This document shows, piece by piece, positions 1-8,349 of a DNA stretch of 64,000 nucleotides (the first letter of the stretch is position 1; each line of letters starts with the position of its first letter). The notes under the pieces are model-generated. The model did not search any database and was not told where the DNA came from. It saw only the letters and a program-made list of their open reading frames with translations. Made by a program: the position numbers and the translations under genes. The DNA comes from Microbacterium gallinarum (GTDB taxonomy: Bacteria > Actinomycetota > Actinomycetes > Actinomycetales > Microbacteriaceae), in assembly GCF_014837165.1 (NCBI RefSeq), contig NZ_JACSPM010000003.1, forward strand, positions 407,994 to 471,993, in the 5' to 3' direction.

Positions 1-450
1 AGCGACAATGACGCACTCCGCACGTCGCTGGAGCTCGAGCGGAGCACGTATGAGGGTCCGGTGGGCATCCTGAGCGTGCTCGGTCACGCGGCCGACGCCG
101 CCGGCATCCCCGCGGCGAGCCTGTGGGCCAGCGTGCCGCACTACGTCGCGGGGCACACGCCGTCGCCCAAGGCGACGCTCGCGCTGCTCGACCGGCTGGA
201 GGACCTCACCGGCGCCACCGTGCCCCGTGGCGATCTGGCGACCGAAGCGGCGGCATGGGAGGCGTCCATCGACGCGGCCGCGGCCGACGACGAGGAGATG
301 ACGGAGTACATCCGCCAGCTCGAGCGCACGCGCGATACGTGGGACTCCCCCGAGGCGTCCGGCGACGCGATCGCCCAGGAGTTCGAGCGGTACCTCCGTC
401 GCGGCGGAGACGGCCCGACCAAGCCGGGCCGCGACGACCCGCGTCGCTGA
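1..450 (+). CDS. PAC2 family protein, C-terminal part
   Basis: The reading frame is open from the first base of the window, so the start lies upstream and only about the last 149 residues are visible. The visible part carries the hallmarks of the actinobacterial PAC2 (proteasome assembly chaperone-like) family: a 'SLWASVPHYV' segment, 'PKATLALLDRLEDL' and a C-terminal 'EASGDAIAQEFERYLR' helix. The biochemical role of these bacterial proteins is not established; a chaperone or ATP-grasp-associated role has been suggested for the family. It ends in TGA five bases before the stop of the convergent uppP gene, so there is no room for a separate terminator. An internal GTG at 61 could be mistaken for the start, but conserved-looking sequence continues upstream of it. 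Confidence 0.85.
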   Translation, partial: SDNDALRTSLELERSTYEGPVGILSVLGHAADAAGIPAASLWASVPHYVAGHTPSPKATLALLDRLEDLTGATVPRGDLATEAAAWEASIDAAAADDEEMTEYIRQLERTRDTWDSPEASGDAIAQEFERYLRRGGDGPTKPGRDDPRR

Positions 451-455
451 GCGCG

Positions 456-1277
456 CTACGCCGAGATCGCGCCCACGCTCAGCAGCACCAGCAGCGTCGA
501 CCCGAGTGCCACGCGGTAGACGACGAAGGGCAGGAAGCTGTGCTTGGAGATCCAGTTCATGAAGAACGCGATCACGCCGAGCGCGACGAAGAAGGCGACC
601 ACCGTGGCGACCGCCGTCTCGCCGAGCGTGAAGACGCCCGGCTCGTTCCAGCTCTTGGCCAGCTGGTAGAACCCGCTGCCGAAGACCGCAGGGATCGCCA
701 GGAGGAAGGCGTATCGGGCCGCTGCCGAGCGCTCGTAGCCCATGAAGAGTCCGGCCGTGATCGTGCCGCCCGACCGTGAGACGCCCGGGATCAGCGCGAG
801 CGACTGCGCGAACCCGTAGATCACACCGTGGCCGACGGTGATGTCCTGCAGCTTGCGCTTCTTCGCGCCCACGTGGTCGGCGATGCCGAGGAGCACACCG
901 AAGAAGATGAGCATGCCGGCAACCAGCCACAGCGACCGGAACGTGGTCTCGATCTGGTCCTGGAACAGCAGCCCGAGCACCACGATCGGGATGCTGCCGA
1001 TGATGATCAGCCAGCCCATCTTCGCGTCGGGGTCGTTGCGCGGGATGCGTCCGACCAGCGCCCGGCACCACTGGCCGAAGATCCGCACGATGTCGCGCCA
1101 GAAGAAGAGCACGACGGCGGCCTCGGTGCCGATCTGCGTGATCGCGGTGAACGCCGCACCCGGGTCCTGAGCCGACGGCAGGAACTCCCCCAGGATGCGC
1201 AGGTGCGCGCTGGAGGACACGGGCAGGAACTCGGTGAGTCCCTGCACGAGACCGAGGATGATCGCCTCGAGGAGCAT
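456..1277 (-). CDS. uppP: Undecaprenyl-diphosphatase UppP (BacA family)
   Basis: Integral membrane phosphatase of 273 residues that converts undecaprenyl diphosphate to the monophosphate, recycling the lipid carrier for peptidoglycan and other surface polymers; loss or overproduction affects bacitracin sensitivity in known members. Diagnostic motifs are present: '[11 protein letters not shown]' near residues 16-26 and 'PGVSRSG' at about 164-170, with hydrophobic helices between and after. Length is normal for the family. The ATG at 1277 was chosen because it is preceded by AAAGG at good spacing and starts directly with the conserved '[12 protein letters not shown]' helix; an upstream frame extension has no family resemblance. 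It lies 46 bp downstream of the M20 peptidase on the same strand and may be co-transcribed with it. Confidence 0.95.
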   Translation of the reverse strand: MLLEAIILGLVQGLTEFLPVSSSAHLRILGEFLPSAQDPGAAFTAITQIGTEAAVVLFFWRDIVRIFGQWCRALVGRIPRNDPDAKMGWLIIIGSIPIVVLGLLFQDQIETTFRSLWLVAGMLIFFGVLLGIADHVGAKKRKLQDITVGHGVIYGFAQSLALIPGVSRSGGTITAGLFMGYERSAAARYAFLLAIPAVFGSGFYQLAKSWNEPGVFTLGETAVATVVAFFVALGVIAFFMNWISKHSFLPFVVYRVALGSTLLVLLSVGAISA

Positions 1278-1323
1278 GGGCGCCTTTCGATGCGGGATGC
1301 CGGGGCGCGGCATCCGCTGTCTG

Positions 1324-2622
1324 TCAGTACGTGCGGAGGAGATCGGTCAGCACGCGCTGACCGAATTCGAGGGCGTCGATGGGCACGCGCTCGTCGACGC
1401 CGTGGAACATCCCCGTGAAGTCGAGGTCGGCGGGAAGCCGCAGCGGGGCGAAGCCGTACCCCGTGATGCCCAGGTAGGCGAGCGCCTTGTTGTCGGTGCC
1501 GCCGCCCATCAGGTAGGGGATGACGGGCACGCCGGGGTCGTGGCGGTCGAGTGCCGACACCATCGCGTCGACGAGATCGCCGGCGAAGGGCACCTCGAGC
1601 CCGATGTCCTGGTGCACGACCTCGACCGTGACGTCGTCGCCGACGATGCGGCGGATGTGGGCCAGCGCGGCGTCCTCGGTGCCGGGGAGCACGCGCACGT
1701 CGATCAGCGCCTCGGCGCGATCCGGGATGACGTTGTGCTTGTAGCCGGCGGTGAGTCCGGTCGGGTTGGTGGTGGTCCGCAGGGTGGAGCGGAGGAAGCC
1801 GGATGCCGCGCCAGTCGCCGCGGCGATCTCGTCGGCGTCGCCCGTGCCGCCCGTGAGGGCGCCGAGACGCTCGGCCATCTCGCGCGTCGTCTCGGTGAGC
1901 GTGACGGGCCACTCCGTGCGTCCCAGCGCGGCGACCGCCACTGCGAGCTTCGTGACGGCGTTGTCGCCGTGGAAGCTGGAGCCGTGCGCCGCACGCCCGC
2001 GCGCCACGAGGCGGATCCAGATGAGTGCCTTCTCCCCCACCTGCAGGAGGTACGCGCGGCGGTCGCCGACGGCGATCGAGTACCCGCCGACCTCGCTGAT
2101 CGCCTCGGTCGCCCCGGCGAACCACTCGGGCTTGTTCTGGATCACCAGCGCGGAGCCCTCGACGCCGCCGTTCTCCTCGTCGGCGAAGAAGGTCAGCACG
2201 AGGTCGCGCTCGGGCTGCTCGCCCGCGCGCAGGATGTCGGCCACCGATGTGAGGATCATGGCGTCCATGTCCTTCATGTCGACGGCACCGCGGCCCCACA
2301 GCATCCCGTCGCGCACGACGCCCTCGAACGGGTCGACGCTCCAGTCCTCGGCGATCGCCGGCACCACGTCGAGGTGACCGTGCAGGACCAGCGCCGGCTT
2401 GGAGTGGTCACGGCCGGGAACGCGCGCCATCACGTTCGTGCGGTGCGGGATCGGCTCGTAATACTCGGGAGTGAGCCCGAGCCGCTCGAGATAGGCGCCG
2501 ACGTATTCGGCGGCTTCGCGCTCGCCCGCGGCGCGTCCGCCGCCATGGTTCGTCGTGTCGAAGCGGATGAGATCACGGGCGACGGAGGCGACTTCGGGCA
2601 GCTCCACGTCGGAAGAAGACAT
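1324..2622 (-). CDS. M20/M25/M40 family metallopeptidase (dipeptidase-like)
   Basis: Predicted cytoplasmic di-zinc amidohydrolase of 432 residues that cleaves dipeptides or N-acylated amino acids; the exact substrate cannot be told from sequence. Metal-binding motifs are visible: 'HGHLDVVPA' (about residues 81-89, H83 and D85), 'GRGAVDMKD' (about 110-118) and 'FFADEENGG' (about 145-153, catalytic Glu-Glu pair), followed by the dimerisation domain. The ATG at 2622 is favoured over an in-frame TTG nine bases upstream because a -10-like TAGGTT (2630-2635) lies exactly 7 nt before this ATG, the spacing seen at many other leaderless starts here. uppP follows 46 bp downstream. It is separated from the upstream tRNA-Leu by that tRNA's terminator. 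Confidence 0.9.
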   Translation of the reverse strand: MSSSDVELPEVASVARDLIRFDTTNHGGGRAAGEREAAEYVGAYLERLGLTPEYYEPIPHRTNVMARVPGRDHSKPALVLHGHLDVVPAIAEDWSVDPFEGVVRDGMLWGRGAVDMKDMDAMILTSVADILRAGEQPERDLVLTFFADEENGGVEGSALVIQNKPEWFAGATEAISEVGGYSIAVGDRRAYLLQVGEKALIWIRLVARGRAAHGSSFHGDNAVTKLAVAVAALGRTEWPVTLTETTREMAERLGALTGGTGDADEIAAATGAASGFLRSTLRTTTNPTGLTAGYKHNVIPDRAEALIDVRVLPGTEDAALAHIRRIVGDDVTVEVVHQDIGLEVPFAGDLVDAMVSALDRHDPGVPVIPYLMGGGTDNKALAYLGITGYGFAPLRLPADLDFTGMFHGVDERVPIDALEFGQRVLTDLLRTY

Positions 2623-2645
2623 GCCGACCAACCTATCCTCTCGAC

Positions 2646-2675
2646 GAAGAAGGCCCCCTTTCGGGGGCCTTCTTC
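2646..2675 (-). terminator. Terminator of tRNA-Leu
   Basis: Perfect inverted repeat with 13-bp arms (GAAGAAGGCCCCC / GGGGGCCTTCTTC) around a 4-nt loop, 6 bases past the tRNA-Leu 3' end in the direction of its transcription. There is no long T tract after it, but the arm itself ends in TTCTTC. It also insulates the M20 peptidase promoter from tRNA read-through. Confidence 0.75.
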
Positions 2676-2681
2676 CTACTG

Positions 2682-2766
2682 TGCGCGAGGGGGGACTTGA
2701 ACCCCCACGCCCTATACGGGCACTAGCACCTCAAGCTAGCGCGTCTACCTATTCCGCCACCCGCGC
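2682..2766 (-). tRNA. tRNA-Leu (anticodon GAG)
   Basis: An 85-nt class II tRNA. The acceptor stem GCGCGGG pairs with CTCGCGC (one G-T pair). The anticodon stem CTAGC/GCTAG encloses loop TTGAGGT with anticodon GAG, reading CUC and CUU leucine codons. A long variable arm (TGCCCGTATAGGGCG) and a T arm with GTTCAAGTC follow. The discriminator base is A. The 3' CCA is not encoded (ACA follows), so it must be added by the CCA-adding enzyme. Assigned by hand folding. Confidence 0.95.
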
Positions 2767-2794
2767 AGGTGGTTTTCGGTTTCGCAACCGAGGA

Positions 2795-2823
2795 ATGACA
2801 TTACCACGTCGCCTGGGGTACAA
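2795..2823 (-). promoter_or_regulatory. Probable promoter of tRNA-Leu
   Basis: On the minus strand TTGTAC (2818-2823) and TGTCAT (2795-2800) are separated by exactly 17 bp, and the -10-like box ends 28 bases before the tRNA 5' end. This is a reasonable housekeeping-sigma promoter by eye only. Confidence 0.45.
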
Positions 2824-2848
2824 CGAATCGGCACGGACCCCGCGCGCG

Positions 2849-3937
2849 TCAGCCCAGGGTGACGCCGAAGAGCAGCCCGAGGGCGTACGTGACGGCCGCG
2901 GCGCCGAAGCCGATCGCGAGCTGGCGCAGGGCGCGGCGCAGCGGGGGCGCGCCCGAGAGCAGCCCCACCGCCGCGCCCGTGCACATCAGCGCGCTGCCCA
3001 CGAGTGCGAGCGCCAGGACGATCGCGGCGAGCCCCGACAGCCCGAAGATCCAGGGCAGCACCGGGATGATCGCGCCGGAGGCGAAGAAGAGGAAGCTCGA
3101 CAGCGCCGCGCTCCACGCGCTGCCGACGACCTCGCCGTGGTCGATGACCTCGATCGACGACGAGTGGGTGCGTCCCTGCCCGAGAGCGCGTGCCGCCTCG
3201 ACCGCCTGTCGCGCGCGGGCGGTCGCCTCGGCTTCGGCCATCCCCCGGGTGCGGTAGACGAGCGCGAGCTCGTTGGCATCGATGTCGAGGTGCGGGATCG
3301 CGCCGTCGGCGAAGGTGCTCGGCTGGGTGGACTGGAGCAGCTCGCGCTGGGAGCGCACCGAGACGAACTCGCCCGCGCCCATCGACAGCGCGCCGGCCAG
3401 CAGCCCCGCGATGCCGCTGAAGAGCACGAACTGCGCGGAGACGCCGGTCGCGCCGATGCCCATCACGAGCGCGAGGTTCGACACGAGCCCGTCGTTCGCC
3501 CCGAACACGGCGGCGCGGAAGGTGCCGGACAGGCGCCGCCGACCTCGTGCGGCGAGACCCCGGACGACTTCGTGGTGGATCTTCTCGTCGGCACCCATCG
3601 CCGGTGTCGCGAACGGCTCGTCGTCGTACGGCGAGCGGGCTTCGGCGTTCTGCGCGAGCGCCAGGACGAAGATCGACCCGAACCGCTTCGCCATCCAGCC
3701 GAGCAGGACGGTGCGCACGTCCGGGCGGGGCAGCCGCGCGGGCTCGCCGCCGAGCAGCCGCAGCCAGTGCGCCTCGTGCCGGCCCTCGGCGTCGGCGAGG
3801 GCCGTCAGGATCTCGCGCTCTTCGCCGCTGCGGCGGGCCGCCAGTTCTCGGTACACGTGGGCTTCGGCGCGCTCGTTCACCAGGTAGCGCGCCCAGCGCC
3901 GTCGCTCGCGGGACGTGGGGGAAGCGGGCACGCTCAC
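2849..3937 (-). CDS. MbfA-like protein: ferritin-like domain fused to VIT1/CCC1 iron/manganese transporter
   Basis: A 362-residue membrane protein with two parts. Residues about 15-135 form a rubrerythrin/ferritin-like helical domain with carboxylate and histidine clusters ('ERAEAHVYRELA', 'AEGRHEAHW', 'ADEKIHHEV'). Residues about 145-362 form a VIT1/CCC1 transporter domain beginning at 'AAVFGANDGLVSNLALV'. This architecture matches membrane-bound ferritin A (MbfA), an iron exporter described in alpha-proteobacteria, so iron or manganese export is the likely role; direction and substrate are inferred from the family. Translation starts at GTG 3937, preceded by GGAGG at 6-nt spacing. A second VIT1-type protein without the ferritin domain is encoded at 59.8 kb. 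No IdeR-like box was seen upstream. Confidence 0.85.
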   Translation of the reverse strand: MSVPASPTSRERRRWARYLVNERAEAHVYRELAARRSGEEREILTALADAEGRHEAHWLRLLGGEPARLPRPDVRTVLLGWMAKRFGSIFVLALAQNAEARSPYDDEPFATPAMGADEKIHHEVVRGLAARGRRRLSGTFRAAVFGANDGLVSNLALVMGIGATGVSAQFVLFSGIAGLLAGALSMGAGEFVSVRSQRELLQSTQPSTFADGAIPHLDIDANELALVYRTRGMAEAEATARARQAVEAARALGQGRTHSSSIEVIDHGEVVGSAWSAALSSFLFFASGAIIPVLPWIFGLSGLAAIVLALALVGSALMCTGAAVGLLSGAPPLRRALRQLAIGFGAAAVTYALGLLFGVTLG

Positions 3938-4045
3938 AGAAGGCCTCCGGGCCGGGTTCTAGGGGACCTGTCCACGGTAGTCACCGAGCGGATGCCGCAC
4001 CCCTCGAAGCCGCGGATTGACAGCATTTCGGGGCTCCGAACCGCG

Positions 4046-4546
4046 TCACCCGGTGCGTCTCGCGAGTTCCTTGCGGAGCCCCCGCTCCCCTGCCCTCATC
4101 ACGTGCGCGTGGGCGCGCTCGAACGCCGGGCGCAGCGCCCACGCCCACGTGTTCATCCAGCGACGCTCGGTCACGACGTCCCAGTGGAAGACGACGACGG
4201 ATGCCGCGTCGCCGTCCGGCTCGACCGACACGCGCCCCCGGCCGCGCAGATCGCCTGCGCTCGAGGCCGCGAGCGTGCGCCCGGGCCCGACGTCGTCGAC
4301 GGTGAGGCGCACGCGCAGCCGGTAGCACAGCGGGCTCCGGACCGTGAGGCGGAGGGTCGCGCCGGCTGCCAGCGACGGGGGCGCGTCCTCGAAGCGGACT
4401 CCGGGCCACCAGGTCGTGCCGGGGCCGGTCGGGTCAGGGGCTCCATCGCCAGAAGGCGTCGTGATCATCCGGACCGTCTCGCGCCACACCCGCTCGGCGC
4501 CGGCCGGCACGCTCCACCGCGAGACGAACGAGTACTCCGCGGGCAT
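4046..4546 (-). CDS. SRPBCC (START-like) domain protein, polyketide cyclase/dehydrase type
   Basis: A 166-residue soluble protein spanning one START-like ligand-binding fold: an N-terminal strand 'YSFVSRWSVPAGAERVWRETV', central 'PGVRFEDAPP...LRLTVRSPLCYRLRVRLTV', and a C-terminal amphipathic helix of the 'WAWALRPAFERAHAHVMRAGE' type. SRPBCC proteins bind small hydrophobic ligands; the ligand here is unknown. The ATG at 4546 is supported by TAGACT (4553-4558) six bases upstream with no Shine-Dalgarno, suggesting a leaderless mRNA. It lies downstream of, and on the same strand as, the helicase gene, 30 bp from its stop, but has its own likely promoter. Confidence 0.8.
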   Translation of the reverse strand: MPAEYSFVSRWSVPAGAERVWRETVRMITTPSGDGAPDPTGPGTTWWPGVRFEDAPPSLAAGATLRLTVRSPLCYRLRVRLTVDDVGPGRTLAASSAGDLRGRGRVSVEPDGDAASVVVFHWDVVTERRWMNTWAWALRPAFERAHAHVMRAGERGLRKELARRTG

Positions 4547-4576
4547 GCCCGGAGTCTAGGCGGCGGGTGCCGCGCG

Positions 4577-6454
4577 TCAGGAGTGCACGCGCTTGCGCAG
4601 CACGTCGATGCGCGACTGGAGCTGGGCGACCGTGGCGTGCGAGACGGCCGGGCCGCCGCAGATGCGCCGCAGCTCGGCGTGCACCAGACCGTGTGGCTCG
4701 CCGGACTGGCGGGCATAGAGCCCGACGAGGCTGTTCAGCAGCTGGCGCTGCTCCTTGAGCGATCGGTGCAGCGCCTGCGGCAGGACGGGCTCGGACTCGC
4801 CCGGCGGGTTCTGGGCCTCGCGCGCTTCGCGGACGCGCCGATGCCTGCCTTGACGCGCCTGCCGCTGCATCAGGAGCTCGTGCACGTGCTCGGGCTCGAG
4901 GAGTCCGGGAAGCCCCAGGAACTCCTCCTCCTCGGGCGTTCCGGGCACGGCGAGCTGGCCGAACTCCTTGCCGTCGAACAGCACGCGGTCGAAGTGGGCG
5001 TGCGAGCCGAGCGCCTGGTACTCGAACTCCTCGGTGAGCGCGTCGGACGCCTTGTCCTCGCGCTCGGCGGCGTCCATCAGGTCTTCTTCGGCGTTCCACT
5101 CGTCGCCGTCGCCGTCGCGGTCGAGTGCGTGGTCGCGCTGCCGCTCCATCTCGTTGGCGAGGGCGAGCAGCTGGGGCACGTTCGGAAGGAAGACGCTCGC
5201 TGTCTCGCCGCGGCGCCGTGCGCGCACGAAGCGCCCGATGGCCTGCGCGAAGAACAGCGGCGTCGAGGCCGACGTGGCGTACACCCCGACGGCGAGGCGC
5301 GGCACGTCCACGCCCTCCGACACCATGCGCACCGCGACCATCCAGCGGGTGTCGTCCTTGGAGAACGCCTCGATGCGCGAGGACGCCTCGGCCTCGTCGG
5401 AGAGGACGACCGTGACATCCTCTCCGGAGATGCCCCGAAGGATCTCGGCGTAGGCGCGCGCGGCGGTCTGGTCGGTCGCGATCACCAGTCCCCCGGCGTC
5501 CGGCACCTGCTCGCGGACCTCGGACAAGCGCCGGTCGGCGGAGCGCAGCACCGCCTGGATCCACTCCCCCTCGGGCGAGAGCGCCGTGCGCCACGCCTGC
5601 GAGGTGATGTCCTTCGTGTTGTCCTGGCCGAGCTGCGCCTCCATCTCGTCACCGGTCTTGGTTCGCCAGCGCATCTGCCCGGCGTAGACCATGAACATCA
5701 CCGGGCGCACGACGCCGTCCTCGAGCGCGCGACGGTAGCCGTAGGCGTAGTCGGTGCGCGAGACGCGGATGCCCTTCTCGTCGGGGTGGTACTCGACGAA
5801 CGGGATCGGTGCGGTGTCGCTGCGGAACGGCGTGCCCGAGAGCAGGAGCCGGCGCGTGGCACGGCTGTACGCCTCGCGCAGCGCGTCGCCCCAGCTGAGG
5901 GCGTCGCCGCCGTGGTGGACCTCGTCGAGGATCACCAGAGTGCGGGCATCCATCGTCAGACGCTGATGGACAGATGCCTTGACCGCCACCTGCGCGTAGG
6001 TGACGGCCACCCCGTGGTAGTGCCGGGCGGGCGCGAAGTGGCGGTTGCTGAAGGCGGGGTCGAGGCGGATCGACACGCGCGCGGCGGCGTCGGCCCACTG
6101 CGTCTTCAGATGCTCGGTCGGTGCGACCACGACGATCCGGTCGATGATGCGGCGGCGCAGCAGCTCGCTCGCGAGCCGCAGGGCGAAGGTGGTCTTGCCG
6201 GCGCCCGGCGTGGCCGCGGCGAGGAAGTCGCGCGGTCCGCCGCCCGGCCCGTCCGGCCCGTCCAGCTCGAAGTAGAGATCGAGCGCCTCGGCCTGCCAGG
6301 CGCGCAGACGCTGCGCGGTTCCCCACGGCGCACGCTGGGGATAGGTGGGCGAGAGGTGATCGGCGGCTCTGCCGCCGAGTGGAACAGACGCCTTGGCGAA
6401 GCTGCCGAAATGCGCCTCCTCGCGGGTGGCGTCGAGGACCGTCTCGTCGTCCAT
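4577..6454 (-). CDS. DEAD/DEAH-box superfamily 2 helicase
   Basis: A 625-residue ATP-dependent nucleic-acid helicase or translocase. Walker A 'ATPGAGKT' is at residues 81-88, motif Ia 'VVAPTEHLKTQW' near 109-120, Walker B 'ILDEVHHGGD' with DEVH at 177-180, motif III 'LLLSGTPFRSD', and in the second RecA domain 'MVSEGVDVPRL' and 'QAIGRFVRARR' (motifs V and VI). The C-terminal roughly 200 residues are charged and helical, and of unknown function. The overall pattern resembles type III restriction-subunit/UvrB-like SF2 proteins common in actinobacteria, but no methyltransferase or nuclease partner is adjacent, so a repair or RNA role is as likely as restriction. The ATG at 6454 is chosen for the strong GGGGAGG four bases upstream; an eight-codon extension is possible. 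Confidence 0.88.
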   Translation of the reverse strand: MDDETVLDATREEAHFGSFAKASVPLGGRAADHLSPTYPQRAPWGTAQRLRAWQAEALDLYFELDGPDGPGGGPRDFLAAATPGAGKTTFALRLASELLRRRIIDRIVVVAPTEHLKTQWADAAARVSIRLDPAFSNRHFAPARHYHGVAVTYAQVAVKASVHQRLTMDARTLVILDEVHHGGDALSWGDALREAYSRATRRLLLSGTPFRSDTAPIPFVEYHPDEKGIRVSRTDYAYGYRRALEDGVVRPVMFMVYAGQMRWRTKTGDEMEAQLGQDNTKDITSQAWRTALSPEGEWIQAVLRSADRRLSEVREQVPDAGGLVIATDQTAARAYAEILRGISGEDVTVVLSDEAEASSRIEAFSKDDTRWMVAVRMVSEGVDVPRLAVGVYATSASTPLFFAQAIGRFVRARRRGETASVFLPNVPQLLALANEMERQRDHALDRDGDGDEWNAEEDLMDAAEREDKASDALTEEFEYQALGSHAHFDRVLFDGKEFGQLAVPGTPEEEEFLGLPGLLEPEHVHELLMQRQARQGRHRRVREAREAQNPPGESEPVLPQALHRSLKEQRQLLNSLVGLYARQSGEPHGLVHAELRRICGGPAVSHATVAQLQSRIDVLRKRVHS

Positions 6455-6598
6455 TGCACCTCCCCGCCTGCCGCGCACAACGAGTCACAACCTTAACCGA
6501 GCGCGACGACAACGCCCGTCACCGCACCCACGGCTGCGGCATCCGGTCCCCGTCCGCACCCCGCGGTAGCCTGTCTGTCGGCCACGAACCGAGGAACC

Positions 6599-7459
6599 AT
6601 GACACTCAGCGACGACAACCGCACTCCCTACGTCCCCAACGCGCAGCCGCACCCGTGGCGGCGCTACGTCGCGATCGGCGATTCGTTCACCGAGGGCGTG
6701 GGCGATCCCGAGCCGACGGCGCCGAACGGATTCCGCGGCTGGGCCGACCGCGTCGCCGAGGTCCTGTCGCAGCAGGTCGACGACTTCGCGTATGCCAACC
6801 TCGCGATCCGCGGACGCCTCATCGGCCAGATCGTCGCCGAGCAGGTCGAGCCCGCGGTCGCCCTCAAGCCCGACCTGGTCACGTTCTCGGCGGGTGGCAA
6901 CGACGTGATCCGCCCCGGGGCCGACCCCGACGCGGTGGCCGCACTGTTCGAAGACGCCGTGGTGCGCCTGGGCAGCGGCGGGGCGACGGTCGTCGTCTTC
7001 ACCGGCATCGACACGAACTTCACGCCGGTCTTCCGCGGCATCCGCGGCCGCGTGGCGATCTACAACGAGAACATCCGGGCGATCGCCGACAAGTACGACT
7101 GCATCGTGGCCGACCAGTGGGCGCTCAAAGAGGTGCAGGACATGCGCTTCTTCGACGACGATCGCCTGCACTACAACCGCCTCGGGCACCACGAGGTGGC
7201 GCGCATGGTGCTGCGCGCGCTCAACGTGCCCAACGACCTGCAGCCGATGCAGCCCGATCCGATCCCGTCGCGCACGTGGCGGGAGGCCCGCGCGGTCGAC
7301 CTCGTGTGGGCGCGAGAGTTCTTCGTGCCGTGGGTGCTGCGGCGCCTGCGCCACCAGTCGTCGGGTGACACGATCACGGCGAAGCGCCCCGACGTGCTGC
7401 CCATGACGACGCTCGCTCCCGGGCGCGACGCCACCGAGCGTCCCGGCGAGAAGGCCTGA
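6599..7459 (+). CDS. SGNH/GDSL hydrolase family protein
   Basis: A 286-residue esterase/lipase-fold protein without an evident signal peptide. The four SGNH blocks are visible: 'IGDSFTEG' (nucleophile Ser near residue 25), a Gly in 'NLAIRGR', 'SAGGNDV' (block III Asn near 100) and 'DDRLHYNRLGHHE' (Asp and His of the triad near 185-192). The roughly 70 C-terminal residues are poorly conserved in appearance and may be an extension. Translation starts at an ATG preceded by GAGGA; a possible -10 TAGCCT lies about 30 bp further upstream. It is divergent from the helicase and convergent with the trmH-like gene, whose stop is 10 bp away. Substrate unknown. Confidence 0.85.
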   Translation: MTLSDDNRTPYVPNAQPHPWRRYVAIGDSFTEGVGDPEPTAPNGFRGWADRVAEVLSQQVDDFAYANLAIRGRLIGQIVAEQVEPAVALKPDLVTFSAGGNDVIRPGADPDAVAALFEDAVVRLGSGGATVVVFTGIDTNFTPVFRGIRGRVAIYNENIRAIADKYDCIVADQWALKEVQDMRFFDDDRLHYNRLGHHEVARMVLRALNVPNDLQPMQPDPIPSRTWREARAVDLVWAREFFVPWVLRRLRHQSSGDTITAKRPDVLPMTTLAPGRDATERPGEKA

Positions 7460-7469
7460 GGCAGCGCGC

Positions 7470-8276
7470 TCAGCGCGCCCGCAGCTCCCAGAGGGCGACA
7501 GCGCTGGCGGCGGCGACGTTCAGGGAGTCGACGCCGCCTGCCATCGGGATGACGACGGCGGTGTCGGCAGCCGCCATCGCCGCACGGCTCAGTCCGTCGC
7601 CTTCGGCGCCCAGCATGAGCGCGACGCGGCCCGGCACCCGTTCTCGGAACACAACCAGCGGCACGGCGTCGTCGGCGAGGGCGAGCGCGGCGAGGTGGAA
7701 GCCGGCATCGTGCAGGATGCCCCGTGCCTCACGCCACTCGGGCAGCCGCGTCCACGGCACCTGGAAGACCGTGCCCATGCTCACGCGCACGCTGCGGCGG
7801 TAGAGCGGATCGGCGCAGCGTGCGGTGATGAGGACGGCGTCGGCTCCCAGACCCGCAGCCGCGCGGAAGATCGCGCCGACATTGGTGTGGTCGACGATGT
7901 CCTCGAGCACCACGATGAGCCGCGCGTCTGCGATCACGTCCACGACCGGGGGCAGCGCTGGGCGGTGCATGGCCGCCAGCGCACCGCGGTGCACGGCGTA
8001 GCCCGTCAGCTGCTCGGCGATCGCGGCGTCGGCGACGTAGATCGGCACGTCCGGATGCGGCGCGAGGATCTGCTCGGCGTCGCCGAGCCACTTCTCCTGC
8101 ACGAGGACCGAGCGCGGAGCGTGCCCTGCGGCGATCGCGCGGCCGATGACCTTCGACGACTCCGCGATGTAGAGCCCGCCTTCGGGCTCGAGCACGCGGC
8201 GCAGTGCCACGTCCGTCAGATCGCGGTAGTCGGCCAGTCGCTCGTCGTCCGCCGACGTGATCCGCTCGATCCGCAC
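7470..8276 (-). CDS. TrmH/SpoU family RNA 2'-O-methyltransferase
   Basis: A 268-residue SAM-dependent SPOUT methyltransferase acting on tRNA or rRNA ribose. The N-terminal roughly 95 residues ('IERITSADDERLADYRDLTD', 'YIAESSKVIGRAI') form the substrate-binding domain typical of TsnR/SpoU-like proteins. The catalytic domain shows motif 1 'HTNVGAIFRAAAGLGAD', motif 2 'MLGAEGDGLSRAAM' and motif 3 'VIPMAGGVDSLNVAAASAV', forming the trefoil-knot SAM site. The precise target nucleotide cannot be assigned. GTG at 8276 is selected because it begins the recognisable fold and leaves a 73-bp divergent promoter region with the sirtuin gene; a much longer frame upstream has no family character and would overlap that gene. 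Confidence 0.88.
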   Translation of the reverse strand: MRIERITSADDERLADYRDLTDVALRRVLEPEGGLYIAESSKVIGRAIAAGHAPRSVLVQEKWLGDAEQILAPHPDVPIYVADAAIAEQLTGYAVHRGALAAMHRPALPPVVDVIADARLIVVLEDIVDHTNVGAIFRAAAGLGADAVLITARCADPLYRRSVRVSMGTVFQVPWTRLPEWREARGILHDAGFHLAALALADDAVPLVVFRERVPGRVALMLGAEGDGLSRAAMAAADTAVVIPMAGGVDSLNVAAASAVALWELRAR

Positions 8277-8349
8277 CTGTCCACTCTCGCACGACGCGTA
8301 ACATCCCGGTAAACCGTGCGGCCTACACTCTGACCCGAAGGGGTGATTC

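Noticed and set aside
4577..6454. Helicase as the restriction subunit of a type III or BREX-like defence system
   Set aside because: No methyltransferase, nuclease or other defence gene is adjacent; neighbours are ordinary housekeeping genes.
2555..6496. Very long open frame (over 1300 codons) on the plus strand opposite the VIT1, SRPBCC and helicase genes
   Set aside because: No family motif, Arg/His/Gly-biased composition of an antisense shadow in GC-rich DNA, and it crosses several well-supported genes and the tRNA.
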